Assembly (NCBI GenBank): GCA_945928865.1
Contig: CAMENZ010000002.1
Location: 160,824-224,823, forward strand
Origin: an uncultured Clostridia bacterium
Lineage (GTDB): Bacteria > Bacillota > Clostridia > Peptostreptococcales > Anaerovoracaceae
Direction of reading: 5' to 3'
Length of the DNA stretch: 64,000 bases
This document shows positions 25,680-36,242 of this stretch, one piece after another. A program made the translations under genes and the position numbers. The number at the start of each line of letters is the position of its first letter. The stretch's first letter is position 1. The notes beneath the pieces were generated by a model that worked only from the letters and a program-made list of their open reading frames with translations, ran no database searches and was not told the DNA's origin.

Positions 25680-26144
25680 CTAAAATCTGTTTTTTAGCCT
25701 TCTATCCATCTCTCTCTTCGCATCCTTTTCAGCTATAGCCTCTCTCTTATCATAATTCTTCTTACCTATAGCTGCTCCTATTTCTATCTTGACTCTGCCT
25801 TCTTCATTTATGTAAGCCTTAAGAGGTATTAAAGTCCAACCTTTTTGAGTGGTTTTCCCTATTAACTTTCTTATTTCCTGCTTATGAAGAAGAAGTTTTC
25901 TCTCTCTTAAGGGAGCTACATTGAATCTATTGCCCTGTTCATAAGGGCTTATATTCATTCCTAAAATCCACACTTCTCCATTTACTATTTTACAATAACT
26001 TTCTTTTATAGAAACCTTACCCTGCCTTAAGGATTTGATTTCCGTTCCCGTCAAAACAATACCCGTTTCATAAGTTTCTTCTATAAAATAGTCATGGTAT
26101 GCCTTTTTATTATTGGCAACTAACTTTATCGGTCTTTTCCCCAT
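25680..26144 (-). CDS. smpB: SsrA-binding protein
   Basis: 154 residues with the SmpB OB-fold: [39 protein letters not shown], and the basic tail [20 protein letters not shown] that enters the decoding centre. It delivers tmRNA to stalled ribosomes. It sits 30 bases after lepB in the same direction. Confidence 0.97.
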   Translation of the reverse strand: MGKRPIKLVANNKKAYHDYFIEETYETGIVLTGTEIKSLRQGKVSIKESYCKIVNGEVWILGMNISPYEQGNRFNVAPLRERKLLLHKQEIRKLIGKTTQKGWTLIPLKAYINEEGRVKIEIGAAIGKKNYDKREAIAEKDAKREMDRRLKNRF

Positions 26145-26174
26145 AACTTTCTCCTATTTCACCTCAAAATCTTA

Positions 26175-26696
26175 CTAAAAAACAGTTATCTTATTAAATG
26201 GATAAAGTCTGATAACCACCTTACCTACAATATCCTTCTTTTTTACTGTTCCAACTGCAGGGTCTCTAGAGTCTCTACTGTTTCCACGATTATCTCCCAT
26301 AGCAAAAAACTCATTTTTCGGAACAGTCATCTTGGCCATTTCTCCGGATACACCTTGCTCCTTAATATAGTCTTCTTCTAACTTTTCACCGTTGACATAA
26401 ACAAAGCCTTCTTTAATCTCCACTTCATCACCGGGCAGCCCTATAATTCTTTTAATCAAATATTTATTTTTGCCGCTCTCATCTATTAATTCAGACTTAA
26501 ACACAATTACATCCCCACTCTTAGGATTGCCAAATAAATTATACGCCTGCCTTGAAGTTATAACATAATCGTTTTCATAAAAATTCGGCTGCATAGATTC
26601 CTGCTGAATTATAATCGGTTTCAAAAATATCAATATAATTATAGCAATTACTATAGCTATTCCTAAATCTCTAATCCATCCTAAAATATTCTTCAT
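26175..26696 (-). CDS. lepB: Signal peptidase I
   Basis: 173 residues if started at the ATG at 26696, which is 8 bases after GGGAG. Longer in-frame starts reach 26726. One N-terminal transmembrane helix (about 9-26) is followed by the catalytic Ser34 in QESMQPNF and Lys82 in YLIKRIIGLPGD, plus the box MGDNRGNSRDSR. It removes signal peptides from exported proteins such as the C69 peptidase and L,D-transpeptidase here. It overlaps the end of the pseudouridine synthase gene by 26 bases. Confidence 0.94.
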   Translation of the reverse strand: MKNILGWIRDLGIAIVIAIIILIFLKPIIIQQESMQPNFYENDYVITSRQAYNLFGNPKSGDVIVFKSELIDESGKNKYLIKRIIGLPGDEVEIKEGFVYVNGEKLEEDYIKEQGVSGEMAKMTVPKNEFFAMGDNRGNSRDSRDPAVGTVKKKDIVGKVVIRLYPFNKITVF

Positions 26697-27702
26697 GTCC
26701 ATTTCTCCCTTTTCCCTCTTTTCCAAATATTTTTTCTTTAATAAATTTAAAATCTTCAGGCAATGTGCCCTTAATAACCTTACCTTCTAAGTAAGCCAAA
26801 GGTTCATCATCCCCTACATAGTTAAAATCCAATTCATAGGCATTAAGTAGCTGTGTGGAAAGCTTGAAATTCTTAAAAGCCCATCGGTTGATTCTACTAT
26901 TTCCGTATTTCACATCTCCAATGATAGGATAGTTGGATTTTGCTAAATGCACTCTAATCTGATGGGTTCTACCCGTTATAATTTCAACCTCTACCAAGGT
27001 AACTTTTTCTCCATCAAAATCCGCCTGCTCCAAAGGTCTTACTAAAGTTTCCATTACCTTGCCGGCATCCTCATCAGAGACTACCTTAACTAAATTCCTA
27101 GCTTCTTCCTTAACCATTTTATCCTTAAGTCTCAAAGGCTTATTTAAATTTCCGGCTACTATTGTCAAATATTTCTTACTTATAGCATCTTTCTGTCTTA
27201 TTAAATGGTTGAGATTTTGAAGAGCCGGTGCAGTTTTCCCGAAAATTACAAGTCCCGTTGTGTTCCTGTCTAGTCTATTAGCCGGTGATGGTGTAAAAGT
27301 CCTGTCTACTCTAGGATTATACTCACCCTTTTCAATTAGATAATCTATTACCTGATTGGCTAAATGATTCTTTTTCTCACTCTTATCTCCATGAGTTAGA
27401 AGTCCGAAAGGTTTTTCTGCCACTAAAATATTCTCATCTTCATAAGCTATCTTAAACTGCTTTTTAGCCTTAATAAATTTTTTAGGTTTTTGAAATTTAT
27501 CTACATCTTCTTGGCTCAAAAATAAGGAAACTTCATCCCCTACATTAAGTATGTAATCTTCCTTGCATCGCTTACCATTAACTTTTATATCTTTTCTAAT
27601 TATTTTATAAATCAGACTTAAAGCTGCCTGATCTAAATACTTTTTCAAAAATCGGTCTAACCGTTGATTTCCCTGATTTTCACTTATTCTTATTTTTAAC
27701 AT
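26671..27702 (-). CDS. RluA-family 23S rRNA pseudouridine synthase
   Basis: 343 residues. An N-terminal S4 RNA-binding domain (about 12-65) precedes the pseudouridine synthase fold with the catalytic aspartate D145 in NRLDRNTTGLVIF and the GRTHQIRVHLA motif. It isomerises uridines in rRNA, with RluC or RluD-like specificity that cannot be settled here. It is the likely first gene of a run rlu-lepB-smpB. GAGG lies 7 bases before the ATG. Confidence 0.92.
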   Translation of the reverse strand: MLKIRISENQGNQRLDRFLKKYLDQAALSLIYKIIRKDIKVNGKRCKEDYILNVGDEVSLFLSQEDVDKFQKPKKFIKAKKQFKIAYEDENILVAEKPFGLLTHGDKSEKKNHLANQVIDYLIEKGEYNPRVDRTFTPSPANRLDRNTTGLVIFGKTAPALQNLNHLIRQKDAISKKYLTIVAGNLNKPLRLKDKMVKEEARNLVKVVSDEDAGKVMETLVRPLEQADFDGEKVTLVEVEIITGRTHQIRVHLAKSNYPIIGDVKYGNSRINRWAFKNFKLSTQLLNAYELDFNYVGDDEPLAYLEGKVIKGTLPEDFKFIKEKIFGKEGKGRNGHEEYFRMD

Positions 27703-27808
27703 TTTATTTCCTCACTATTACTCGAATATTATACATCAAAAAGCCTTGTTTATAAAGCCCAAAAATGTTAATATATTATATATTTATTTGAATTGGGGGA
27801 CCGTATAT

Positions 27809-28282
27809 ATGGATAAAATTAAAGATTTTATATATAATAAAAGCGACATAGTAATTGCCCTGTTAATTTTAGCTGTGGCAGCATTAATTATTGCTTGGAG
27901 ATTAGAAATAATTGTTCAATATCCTAAGACCTTATCAGACGGAAATGTAGCAAAGCAGGTTCAAGAAGAAACTTCTGATGAAGAAACACCTGAAATGCCG
28001 AAGGATACAAGTGAGCAGAAATCTAAAGACAATTCTGAAGTAGAACTCCCTCTATGGCAAGATGGTAAACTAACCAAAGAGGTAGAAATCGAAGTTTCAG
28101 GAAACACTGCCACAGATGTGGTAAACCTGCTCATTAAAGAAGGTCTTTTCGAAGATTATTCCGAGTACCAAGCTATATGTGAAAAAGCAGGTCTTAATCA
28201 CGAAAAGGTTAAGGCAGGTCTGGTTACCTTCAAAAAAGGTTCTACTAAAAAGGCTGTGGCAAAAACTATAAACTGGGGATAA
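27809..28282 (+). CDS. Small membrane-anchored protein with a YceG/MltG-like domain
   Basis: About 157 residues from the ATG at 27809 (GGGGGA site upstream; a 21-codon longer frame exists). One transmembrane helix (about 15-32), an acidic Glu/Ser/Lys linker (50-85), then a compact domain TATDVVNLLIKEGLFEDYSE with KAGLVTFKKGSTKKAV. The last part resembles the LysM-like subdomain of endolytic transglycosylase MltG, but the catalytic domain is absent. It may bind peptidoglycan. A plausible promoter (TTGTTT-17-TAATAT) precedes it. fba follows 21 bases later. Confidence 0.7.
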   Translation: MDKIKDFIYNKSDIVIALLILAVAALIIAWRLEIIVQYPKTLSDGNVAKQVQEETSDEETPEMPKDTSEQKSKDNSEVELPLWQDGKLTKEVEIEVSGNTATDVVNLLIKEGLFEDYSEYQAICEKAGLNHEKVKAGLVTFKKGSTKKAVAKTINWG

Positions 28283-28303
28283 TTTTTTAGGAGGATTTAA
28301 AAA

Positions 28304-29233
28304 ATGGCGTTAGTAACAAGTAAGGAAATGTTTCAAAAAGCATTAACAAAGGATTATGCTATCGGTGCTTTTAATGTAAACAACATGGAAATCATTCAAG
28401 GAATTGTAGATGCGGCTAAGATAGAGCAATCACCTCTTATTTTACAAGTATCCGCAGGAGCAAGAAAGTATGCTCGTTCTGCTTATCTGTTAAAATTAGT
28501 AGAAGCTGCAATTTTAGATACAGATTTAGATATTTGCCTACATCTTGACCACGGTGAAGATTTTGAAATTTGTAAAAAATGTATCGATGACAGTTTTACA
28601 TCAGTAATGATAGATGGTTCTAAGCATAGCTTTGAAGAAAATATTCGTCTTACTAAAGAAGTTGTAGACTATGCCCATGCTCATGGTGTAGTAGTAGAGG
28701 CTGAATTAGGTAAATTAGCCGGAGTCGAAGATGATGTTAAGGTAGATGCTCGTTCAGCTACTTTCACCGACCCTTACGAAGCTAAAGAATTCGTAGAGCG
28801 TACAGGCGTAGATTCCTTAGCTATAGCTATAGGAACCTCCCATGGAGCTTATAAATTCAAAGGTGAACCTTATTTAGATTTTGAAAGATTAAAGAAAATA
28901 CATAGCTTAATTCCTGAAACACCTTTAGTTCTTCATGGTGCATCTACTGTATTAAAGGAATTTGTTGATAAATGTAATTCCTTTGGCGGTAACATTCCTG
29001 GAGCACAAGGAGTACCCGAAGATATGATCAGAGAATCTACTAAATACGGAATTTGCAAGGTTAATATAGATACAGACCTTCGTTTAGCTATGACAGCTGA
29101 AGTAAGAAAATTCATCAGCGAAAATCCTGCAGAATTCGACCCTAGAAAATATCTCGGACCTGCTCGTTCAGCTATACAGGCTATGGTTCAACATAAAATC
29201 AAAAATGTATTAAACGGTTCTAACACTTTATAA
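28304..29233 (+). CDS. fba: Fructose-bisphosphate aldolase, class II
   Basis: 309 residues. The zinc and catalytic region is ICLHLDHGED (D82, H83), followed by VMIDGSKHSFEENI, GTSHGAYKF, VLHGAST and VNIDTDLRLA. It splits fructose 1,6-bisphosphate in glycolysis. AGGAGG precedes the ATG, and a strong terminator follows. Confidence 0.95.
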   Translation: MALVTSKEMFQKALTKDYAIGAFNVNNMEIIQGIVDAAKIEQSPLILQVSAGARKYARSAYLLKLVEAAILDTDLDICLHLDHGEDFEICKKCIDDSFTSVMIDGSKHSFEENIRLTKEVVDYAHAHGVVVEAELGKLAGVEDDVKVDARSATFTDPYEAKEFVERTGVDSLAIAIGTSHGAYKFKGEPYLDFERLKKIHSLIPETPLVLHGASTVLKEFVDKCNSFGGNIPGAQGVPEDMIRESTKYGICKVNIDTDLRLAMTAEVRKFISENPAEFDPRKYLGPARSAIQAMVQHKIKNVLNGSNTL

Positions 29234-29241
29234 ACATAAAA

Positions 29242-29285
29242 ATAGTGGTACGCCAGTATAAACGCTGGTGTACCACTTTTTTATT
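29242..29285. terminator. Strong intrinsic terminator between fba and copZ
   Basis: GTGGTACGCCAG pairs with CGCTGGTGTACCAC around a short loop, then T6. It ends fba and probably also the converging copA-copZ transcript. Confidence 0.9.
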
Positions 29286-29286
29286 A

Positions 29287-29538
29287 TTAAAATCCGAAGA
29301 GGCCTTTTTTCTTATAGTCTTCCTCTTCAACATCTCCCACAGTATAGCCTAAATCACTTATTACCTTAGTCAAACTGTCCTTTTCAATACTATCTTCTGT
29401 TAAAATTTCCGTTACCCCTTTCTTGTGAGAAGAAGTAACTTTCTTTACATTAAAATTATTTCTCACAGCTTCATTGACATGGTTTTCGCACATATTACAC
29501 ATCATTCCGTCTACTTCTATAATTATTTTTTTCATCAT
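29287..29538 (-). CDS. copZ: Heavy-metal-associated domain protein, copper chaperone type
   Basis: 83 residues with one ferredoxin-like HMA fold. The metal site is CNMC (C14, C17) in GMMCNMCENH. It follows copA by 12 bases, so it probably carries Cu(I) to that pump. The C-terminal 15 residues (EEEDYKKKGLFGF) exceed the usual domain. Two ATG codons in tandem are possible starts. Confidence 0.88.
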   Translation of the reverse strand: MMKKIIIEVDGMMCNMCENHVNEAVRNNFNVKKVTSSHKKGVTEILTEDSIEKDSLTKVISDLGYTVGDVEEEDYKKKGLFGF

Positions 29539-29550
29539 AACCTCCCTAAA

Positions 29551-31809
29551 CTACTTAAAATAATATCTATTTAACCTTAAGGCATTAGTAACTACACAAA
29601 AGCTTGATAAGCTCATAGCTAAGGCTCCAAACATAGGGTTTAGAGTCCACCCAAATATAGGTATCCACACTCCTGCCGCTAAAGGAATACCGATTACATT
29701 ATAGAAAAATGCCCAAAACAAATTTTCATGAATATTTCTTAAAGTGCCCCTACTAAGTTTAATAGCAAAAGCACCATCCGATAAAGTACTTTTCATAAGG
29801 ACTACATCTGCCGCATCTATGGCTATATCAGTTCCGGCTCCAATAGCCATACCTATATCTGCCCTGGTCAAAGCCGGTGCATCATTAATACCATCTCCAA
29901 CCATAATAACCTTACTATCTAATCCCAGTTTTCTTATGGCTTTTTCCTTTCCATCAGGCTTAACGCCTGCAATTACTCTATCTACCCCTGCTTTCTTTCC
30001 TATGGCTTTAGCTGTTCTCTCATTATCACCTGTAAGCATAATTACTTCCAGACCCATTTTCTTCAAATCCTCTATAGCCCTAGGGCTGTCTTCTTTTAAA
30101 GTATCCGCCACAGCAATTATTCCTAAAAATTTATCGTTCAAGGCAAAGAACATAGGTGTTTTCCCTTCTTCAGCAAATTTCATTGCTGCATCTTTTATAT
30201 CCTCACCTATACAGATATTTTCTTCTAAAAACTCCAGATTTCCTCCAATTACAGTCTTTCCCTCTACAATACCCGTTAAACCTCTACCAGCCAATACTTG
30301 AAAATCTTCAACCGGAGATATATCAATTTTCATCTCCCCTTGTTTTTCTACAATCGCCTTTCCTAAAGGATGTTCACTTTTAATTTCCAGACTACTACTG
30401 AATTTTAACAAGTCTTTTTCTGTGAAATTTTCACCTACTAAAATATCCGTAACCTGTGGCTGCCCTTTCGTAATCGTTCCTGTTTTATCTAAAACAATAA
30501 TATTCGCTCTGCCAGTTTCTTCCATAGCTAATGCAGTTTTAAATAAAATCCCTCTCTTAGCTGCCACTCCATTTCCAACCATTATAGCTACAGGAGTAGC
30601 AAGTCCTAAAGCACAAGGGCAACTGATTACTAAAACAGAAATACCTCTAGCTAAAGCAAAGCCCAAAGTTTCGCCTACAAAAATCCAAACTGCTATAGTT
30701 ACTAAACTGATTCCTATTACAATAGGTACGAAAACTCCAGATACCTTATCTGCAGTTTTAGCTATAGGTGCCTTAGTCGAAGATGCTTCACTAACCATAT
30801 CTATAATTTTAGCCAGAGCTGTATCCTTACCTACCTTAATAGCTTGGCACTTAAGAAATCCACTCATATTTATAGTTCCGGTCCAAACCTCATCTCCTAC
30901 AAATTTATCCACTGGAATACTTTCTCCTGTGAGTGAGGCTTCATTTATAGCTCCACTTCCCTCCAAAATTATACCATCTACAGCCATACTTTCACCTGCT
31001 TTTACAAGGAAAATATCTCCAACTTTAACCTGTTCTATAGGCACTCTTATTTCAATCCCATCTCTTAAAACAGTAGCTTCTTTAGGGGCTAACTTCATCA
31101 AAGCCTTTAAAGCATTGGTCGTTTTACCCTTAGATTTTGCCTCTAACATCTTTCCTACAGTAATAAGCGTCAAAATCATAGCCGCCGACTCAAAATAGAA
31201 ATTGTCCATATATTCCATCAAGAGTTTTTCACTGCCTACATGTGCCGCTCCGGTCATTTGAAAAAGTACAAACAGGCTCCACAGAAAAGAAGTCATAGAG
31301 CCTAAAGCAACTAAACTATCCATATTAGGTGAAAGCCTAAATAAACTGCTAAAACCTCTTATAAAAAATTGTTGATTTATCACCATTATTACAGCTGATA
31401 AAACAAGTTGCACCAAACCCATGGCAATATGATTGCCTTCCAGCCAAGAAGGTAAGGGAAATCCCCACATCATAGTTCCCATGGAAAAGTACATTAAAAC
31501 TAATAAAAATACACCGGATACAATTAACCGTTTTTTCAGTGCAGGGGTTTCTTCGTCAACAAAATAATCCTCTCTATCAGATATGCTTTGTACAGAATTA
31601 GCTGCACTGCCATCAGTTGTCAACCTAGCCCCATAGCCTGCTTTTTCCACTGCAAATATTATTTCTTGGCTATCCGCGCTGCCTTCAACTGCCATAGAAT
31701 TCGTAAGCAAATTAACACTACAAGAGCGTACACCCTCTACCTTAGAAACAGCTTTTTCAACCCTGCTGCTACACGCAGCACAATGCATACCCGTTACCTT
31801 ATATTTCAT
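29551..31809 (-). CDS. copA: Copper-exporting P1B-type ATPase
   Basis: 752 residues with one N-terminal HMA domain (GMHCAACSSRVEKAV) and eight expected transmembrane segments. The actuator TGES, metal-binding CPC in ISCPCALGLATP, phosphorylation DKTGT and hinge GDGINDAP are all present. The CPC plus NVIG and MSLSS motifs near the end point to Cu(I). A TTG codon lies just before, but ATG at 31809 is 9 bases after GGGGG. No csoR or copY regulator is adjacent; a short direct repeat lies upstream. Confidence 0.93.
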   Translation of the reverse strand: MKYKVTGMHCAACSSRVEKAVSKVEGVRSCSVNLLTNSMAVEGSADSQEIIFAVEKAGYGARLTTDGSAANSVQSISDREDYFVDEETPALKKRLIVSGVFLLVLMYFSMGTMMWGFPLPSWLEGNHIAMGLVQLVLSAVIMVINQQFFIRGFSSLFRLSPNMDSLVALGSMTSFLWSLFVLFQMTGAAHVGSEKLLMEYMDNFYFESAAMILTLITVGKMLEAKSKGKTTNALKALMKLAPKEATVLRDGIEIRVPIEQVKVGDIFLVKAGESMAVDGIILEGSGAINEASLTGESIPVDKFVGDEVWTGTINMSGFLKCQAIKVGKDTALAKIIDMVSEASSTKAPIAKTADKVSGVFVPIVIGISLVTIAVWIFVGETLGFALARGISVLVISCPCALGLATPVAIMVGNGVAAKRGILFKTALAMEETGRANIIVLDKTGTITKGQPQVTDILVGENFTEKDLLKFSSSLEIKSEHPLGKAIVEKQGEMKIDISPVEDFQVLAGRGLTGIVEGKTVIGGNLEFLEENICIGEDIKDAAMKFAEEGKTPMFFALNDKFLGIIAVADTLKEDSPRAIEDLKKMGLEVIMLTGDNERTAKAIGKKAGVDRVIAGVKPDGKEKAIRKLGLDSKVIMVGDGINDAPALTRADIGMAIGAGTDIAIDAADVVLMKSTLSDGAFAIKLSRGTLRNIHENLFWAFFYNVIGIPLAAGVWIPIFGWTLNPMFGALAMSLSSFCVVTNALRLNRYYFK

Positions 31810-31873
31810 CAATTCTAACCCCCTTTCTTAAATTTTAAAAATTCTTTTATAATATATCAAAATCTAACCCCCT
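31809..31873. promoter_or_regulatory. Direct repeat in the copA upstream region
   Basis: Two copies of ATCAA-(N2-3)-CTAACCCCCT lie about 47 bases apart (near 31809-31825 and 31856-31873). One overlaps the copA ribosome site, the other lies upstream between pncB and copA. They may be regulator sites. The C-run is faintly like CsoR operators, which is only suggestive. Confidence 0.35.
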
Positions 31874-31878
31874 AAGGC

Positions 31879-33312
31879 TTATACTTCGCTATGTTCCAAA
31901 AGTAAATTTTGCTTCATATCCCAAAGTTTTTTAGATAAATCCACATAATAAGTTTGAGGATTTTCTAATCTTAAAGTTTCATCCCAAAGAGTCTCCACCT
32001 GTTTCATACAATAATCTCTAATTTCTTCAATATCAGGACTTTCATATACACATTTTCCCTCTAAGAAAATAGGAACCCTTAAATTTTTAGCCTCAAAATT
32101 TGTCACTACAGTTTTTTTCCAAGCGGCATTAGGGTCAAATAAGACATACCTTTTGCCATCCGGCTTCGGCTCACTATCTAAAGTCATTAAATCCCCTCTA
32201 GCCTTGCCTGTTTCCTTGTCATAGAATCTATATAAAGTTTTAAAGCCCGGATTTGTAATTTTTTCTACATTTTCCGACACTTTAATCTTAGGAATTAATT
32301 CTCCGTTTTTTTCTAATGCGGCTAATTTATAAACGCCGCCGAATACAGGTTCAGATTTTGCTGTAATTAATCTTTCGCCCACTCCAAATGAATCTATTTG
32401 AGCTCCCTCTAATAAAACATCTCTAATAATATATTCGTCTAAAGAATTAGAAACCACTATGGTACAATCCTCTAAACCTGCTTCATCTAACATTTTTCTG
32501 GCTTTTTTAGTTAAATAAGCCACATCTCCTGAGTCTAATCTTATTCCCTTGACAGGTGGATTTAATTCCTTAAACACCTTGATGGCCGCAGGAACACCTG
32601 ACTTAAGCACATTATAAGTGTCTACTAATAAAACTGCATTAGTAGGGTAAGATTCTACATAAGTTTTAAATGCCGTATACTCGTCGGGAAACATTTGAAC
32701 CCAGCTATGAGCCATAGTTCCTAAAGCAGAAATTCCCATATCTCTATCGGCTATGGCACAGGCAGTTCCTGCACAACCACCTATATATGCGGCTCTGGAA
32801 CCATAAATAGCAGCATCTGCACCGTGGGCTCTTCTGGTTCCGAACTCCATAATAGGTCTGCCCTGAGCAGCTCTCACTATACGATTAGCCTTAGTAGCAA
32901 TCAAACTCTGATGGTTTATAGATAATAACAGCATAGTTTCTATAAACTGTGCTTGTATTACAGGACCTCTTACAGTAACGACAGGTTCATAAGGGAAAAT
33001 CGGGGTTCCTTCCGGAACAGCCCATACATCACAGGTAAATTGAAAGTTCTTTAAATACTCTAAAAATTCTTCACAGAATAAATTCTTACTTCTCAAATAG
33101 CTTAAATCTTCCTCTGTAAATTCAAGCTCCTTAAGATAGTCTATCATCTGCTCTAAACCTGCCATAATAGCATAGCCTCCGCCATCGGGAACCTTTCTAA
33201 AAAACAGGTCAAAATATGCTATTTCCTCACTCATATTGGCCCTAAAATATCCATTAGCCATTGTAAGCTCATAGAAATCTGTCAACATTGTAAGATTGAT
33301 GTGTTTTTTCAT
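31879..33312 (-). CDS. pncB: Nicotinate phosphoribosyltransferase
   Basis: 477 residues. Landmarks are LTDFYELTMANGYF, FDLFFRKVPDGGGYAI, the phosphoribosyl region EFGTRRAHGADAA, and GIRLDSGDVAYL. It makes nicotinate mononucleotide in NAD salvage and pairs functionally with NadE at 7340-8125. It follows uvrA by 60 bases on the same strand. Confidence 0.95.
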   Translation of the reverse strand: MKKHINLTMLTDFYELTMANGYFRANMSEEIAYFDLFFRKVPDGGGYAIMAGLEQMIDYLKELEFTEEDLSYLRSKNLFCEEFLEYLKNFQFTCDVWAVPEGTPIFPYEPVVTVRGPVIQAQFIETMLLLSINHQSLIATKANRIVRAAQGRPIMEFGTRRAHGADAAIYGSRAAYIGGCAGTACAIADRDMGISALGTMAHSWVQMFPDEYTAFKTYVESYPTNAVLLVDTYNVLKSGVPAAIKVFKELNPPVKGIRLDSGDVAYLTKKARKMLDEAGLEDCTIVVSNSLDEYIIRDVLLEGAQIDSFGVGERLITAKSEPVFGGVYKLAALEKNGELIPKIKVSENVEKITNPGFKTLYRFYDKETGKARGDLMTLDSEPKPDGKRYVLFDPNAAWKKTVVTNFEAKNLRVPIFLEGKCVYESPDIEEIRDYCMKQVETLWDETLRLENPQTYYVDLSKKLWDMKQNLLLEHSEV

Positions 33313-33371
33313 AATTTTTCCTCTTCATCCTTCCTCGGAAAATTTCTTTTTTAATAATTAAAAATTATTTT

Positions 33372-36206
33372 CTATAATACTTTTTTAAGAAATTCTCCTG
33401 TATAAGACCTTTCACATTCAGCCACTTCCTCAGGTGTTCCCACAGTTACTATCTCGCCACCACGACTACCTCCATCAGGCCCTAAATCAATTATGTAATC
33501 CGCCTTTTTTATTACATCTAAGTTATGTTCTATAACTACAACTGTATTGCCACCTTCCACCAGCCTGTCTAAAACTGTTAAAAGCTTATCCACATCAGCA
33601 AAATGAAGCCCTGTTGTAGGTTCGTCTAAAATATAAAGGGTCTTTCCCGTACTTCTCTTAGTAAGTTCTGATGCCAACTTCACCCTTTGAGCTTCGCCAC
33701 CTGAAAGTTCAGTGGAAGGCTGTCCTAACTTAACATAACCTAAACCGACTTCTTCTAAGGTTTTTAAATACTTAAATATAGACGGTACATTCTGAAAGAA
33801 TTCTACCCCTTCGCTTACACTCATGTCAAGTACATCATATATACTTTTTCCTTTATATTTAACTTCTAAAGTTTCACGATTATATCTCTTACCGTGGCAA
33901 ACTTCACACGGCACATAAACATCAGGTAAGAAATGCATTTCTATCTTAATTATTCCATCTCCTGAGCATGCCTCACATCTGCCACCTTTAACATTGAAAC
34001 TAAATCTACCTTTCTTATATCCTCTAAGCTTTGCTTCCGGTAAAGCCGCAAAAAGATCTCTTATATTATCAAACATTCCTGTATAAGTCGCAGGATTAGA
34101 TCTAGGTGTCTTTCCTATAGGACTTTGGTCTATGTCTATAACCTTATCAACATTTTCAAGCCCTTCTATACTGTCATGTTCCCCGATTTCTTCCTGCAAT
34201 CTATTAGTAATATGTGCTACACCCTTATACAAAATCTCATTGACCAAAGAAGATTTACCTGAACCTGAAACTCCTGTTACACATACCATTTTACCTAAGG
34301 GTATAGCTACATCAATATTTTTAAGATTGTTCTGTCTGGCTCCCTTAATGGTAATAAATTTTCCATTTCCTTCTCTTCTTTTTTCAGGAATTTGAATTTT
34401 TTTCTTGCCAGACAAATATTGACCTGTAATAGATTCTTCACAATTTTTAATATCTTCCACTGTTCCCTGTGCCACCAAATTGCCACCATAAATACCGGCT
34501 CCCGGACCTATGTCTACAATATGATCCGCTTCGTACATAGTATCTTCATCATGTTCTACTACGACTAAGGTATTACCTATATCCGTTAAGTGTCTTAAAG
34601 TCTTAAGAAGTTTTTCGTTATCCTTCTGATGCAACCCTATGGAAGGTTCATCTAAGATATATAAAACGCCTACCAAACTGGAACCTATCTGAGTTGCCAG
34701 TCTAATTCTCTGGGACTCTCCTCCTGAAAGAGTTCCGGCAGAACGACTCAAAGTCAGATAATCTAAACCTACATCTGCTAAAAACTTCAATCTCGATTTA
34801 ATTTCCTTAATAATCTGTTTGCCTATAATGGTATCCTTTTCCGATAATTTTAAATTATCAAAAAACTCTAAAGCCTCTTTTACAGATAACTCGGAAATTT
34901 CGGCTATATTCTTATCTCCCACCGTTACAGCTAATATCTCCGGTTTAAACCTTTTTCCCTTACAATCGGGACAAGGTTTAGTAACCATATATTTTTCCAT
35001 TTTATCTCTGAAATAATCTGATGTAGTCTCCCTTACCCTTCGCTCTATATTAACCATAGCTCCTTCAAAAGGTCTGTTCTGTTCAGATTTTGAGCCTGTA
35101 TTTTTAGAAATATAAGTCCACGAAAGCTTTCTATCACCGGTACCCCAGTATAATTCTTTCTTGAAATTTTCAGGCATATCTTTCAAAGGTACAGAAGGAT
35201 CCACACCATGATAATCTATTAAGCCATTTATGTTCTGCCTATACCAACCACTAAATTCCATAGTTCCAAATATAGGCTGTAAAGCTCCCTCATCAATGCT
35301 CAGGTTTTCATCCACTAAAAGTTTAGGATCTAATTTATGGGTGATTCCTATTCCTGAACAAGTAGGGCAAGCACCAAAAGGTGCATTAAAAGAAAACATT
35401 CTTGGTTCCAATTCTTCCAGAGATGCGCCATGGTCGGGACAAGCCAACTTACTGGAGAAAGTTTTCTCGATTTTTTGGTCAAACAAGGTTCCTTCTACTG
35501 TCACCAATCCTCCATCAGAGTGTGACAATGCTAGTTCACAAGCCTCATAAATTCGACTTTCTTGCCCTTCTTTTATGACCACTCTATCCACAACTATATC
35601 AATTGAATGTTTAAAGGTTTTTTCCAGTTTTATCTCATCTTCATCTATGATTTTTACTTCACCATCTACCTTAACTCTAGTAAAACCTTCCTTCTTTATC
35701 CTATCGATAACTTTTTCATGGGTTCCCTTTTTTCCCCTTATGACGGGTGCTAAAATCATCAATTTGGTTCCTTCACCCAGCTCCATAATACTGTCTACCA
35801 TTTGATCTACAGACTGAGCGGAAATTGGCTTACCGCACACTGCACAGTGAGGCTTACCGACTCTGGCATATAAAAGCCTAAAATAATCGTGTATTTCCGT
35901 TACAGTTCCAACTGTAGAACGAGGATTACGATTTGTGGTCTTCTGATCAATGGAAATAGCCGGTGATAATCCCTCAATGTATTCTACATTAGGTTTTTCC
36001 ATCTGTCCTAAAAATTGCCTTGCATAAGAAGAAAGGCTCTCCATATATCTTCTCTGCCCCTCTGCATATATGGTATCAAAGGCAAGGGAAGATTTTCCCG
36101 AGCCTGAAAGCCCTGTTAAAACAACCATCTTATCCCTAGGAATAATCACATCTAAGTTTTTCAGATTGTTTTCATTGGCTCCCTTTATTATAATTTCATT
36201 TGTCAT
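33372..36206 (-). CDS. uvrA: Excinuclease ABC subunit A
   Basis: About 944 residues with two ABC ATPase halves ([12 protein letters not shown] and [12 protein letters not shown]), two LSGGE signature motifs, and the zinc-finger cysteines CPTCSG and CEACSGDG...CEVCHG. It finds bulky DNA damage and loads UvrB. The ATG at 36206 is taken as the start; a TTG at 36218 is possible. It follows uvrB by 36 bases. Confidence 0.96.
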   Translation of the reverse strand: MTNEIIIKGANENNLKNLDVIIPRDKMVVLTGLSGSGKSSLAFDTIYAEGQRRYMESLSSYARQFLGQMEKPNVEYIEGLSPAISIDQKTTNRNPRSTVGTVTEIHDYFRLLYARVGKPHCAVCGKPISAQSVDQMVDSIMELGEGTKLMILAPVIRGKKGTHEKVIDRIKKEGFTRVKVDGEVKIIDEDEIKLEKTFKHSIDIVVDRVVIKEGQESRIYEACELALSHSDGGLVTVEGTLFDQKIEKTFSSKLACPDHGASLEELEPRMFSFNAPFGACPTCSGIGITHKLDPKLLVDENLSIDEGALQPIFGTMEFSGWYRQNINGLIDYHGVDPSVPLKDMPENFKKELYWGTGDRKLSWTYISKNTGSKSEQNRPFEGAMVNIERRVRETTSDYFRDKMEKYMVTKPCPDCKGKRFKPEILAVTVGDKNIAEISELSVKEALEFFDNLKLSEKDTIIGKQIIKEIKSRLKFLADVGLDYLTLSRSAGTLSGGESQRIRLATQIGSSLVGVLYILDEPSIGLHQKDNEKLLKTLRHLTDIGNTLVVVEHDEDTMYEADHIVDIGPGAGIYGGNLVAQGTVEDIKNCEESITGQYLSGKKKIQIPEKRREGNGKFITIKGARQNNLKNIDVAIPLGKMVCVTGVSGSGKSSLVNEILYKGVAHITNRLQEEIGEHDSIEGLENVDKVIDIDQSPIGKTPRSNPATYTGMFDNIRDLFAALPEAKLRGYKKGRFSFNVKGGRCEACSGDGIIKIEMHFLPDVYVPCEVCHGKRYNRETLEVKYKGKSIYDVLDMSVSEGVEFFQNVPSIFKYLKTLEEVGLGYVKLGQPSTELSGGEAQRVKLASELTKRSTGKTLYILDEPTTGLHFADVDKLLTVLDRLVEGGNTVVVIEHNLDVIKKADYIIDLGPDGGSRGGEIVTVGTPEEVAECERSYTGEFLKKVL

Positions 36207-36242
36207 ATTTTCTATCAAACCTTTCGCACATATCTATATAAT

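Noticed and set aside
30422..31198. 258-codon ORF opposite copA
   Set aside because: It is antisense to the conserved P-type ATPase; the long open frame follows from copA codon use.
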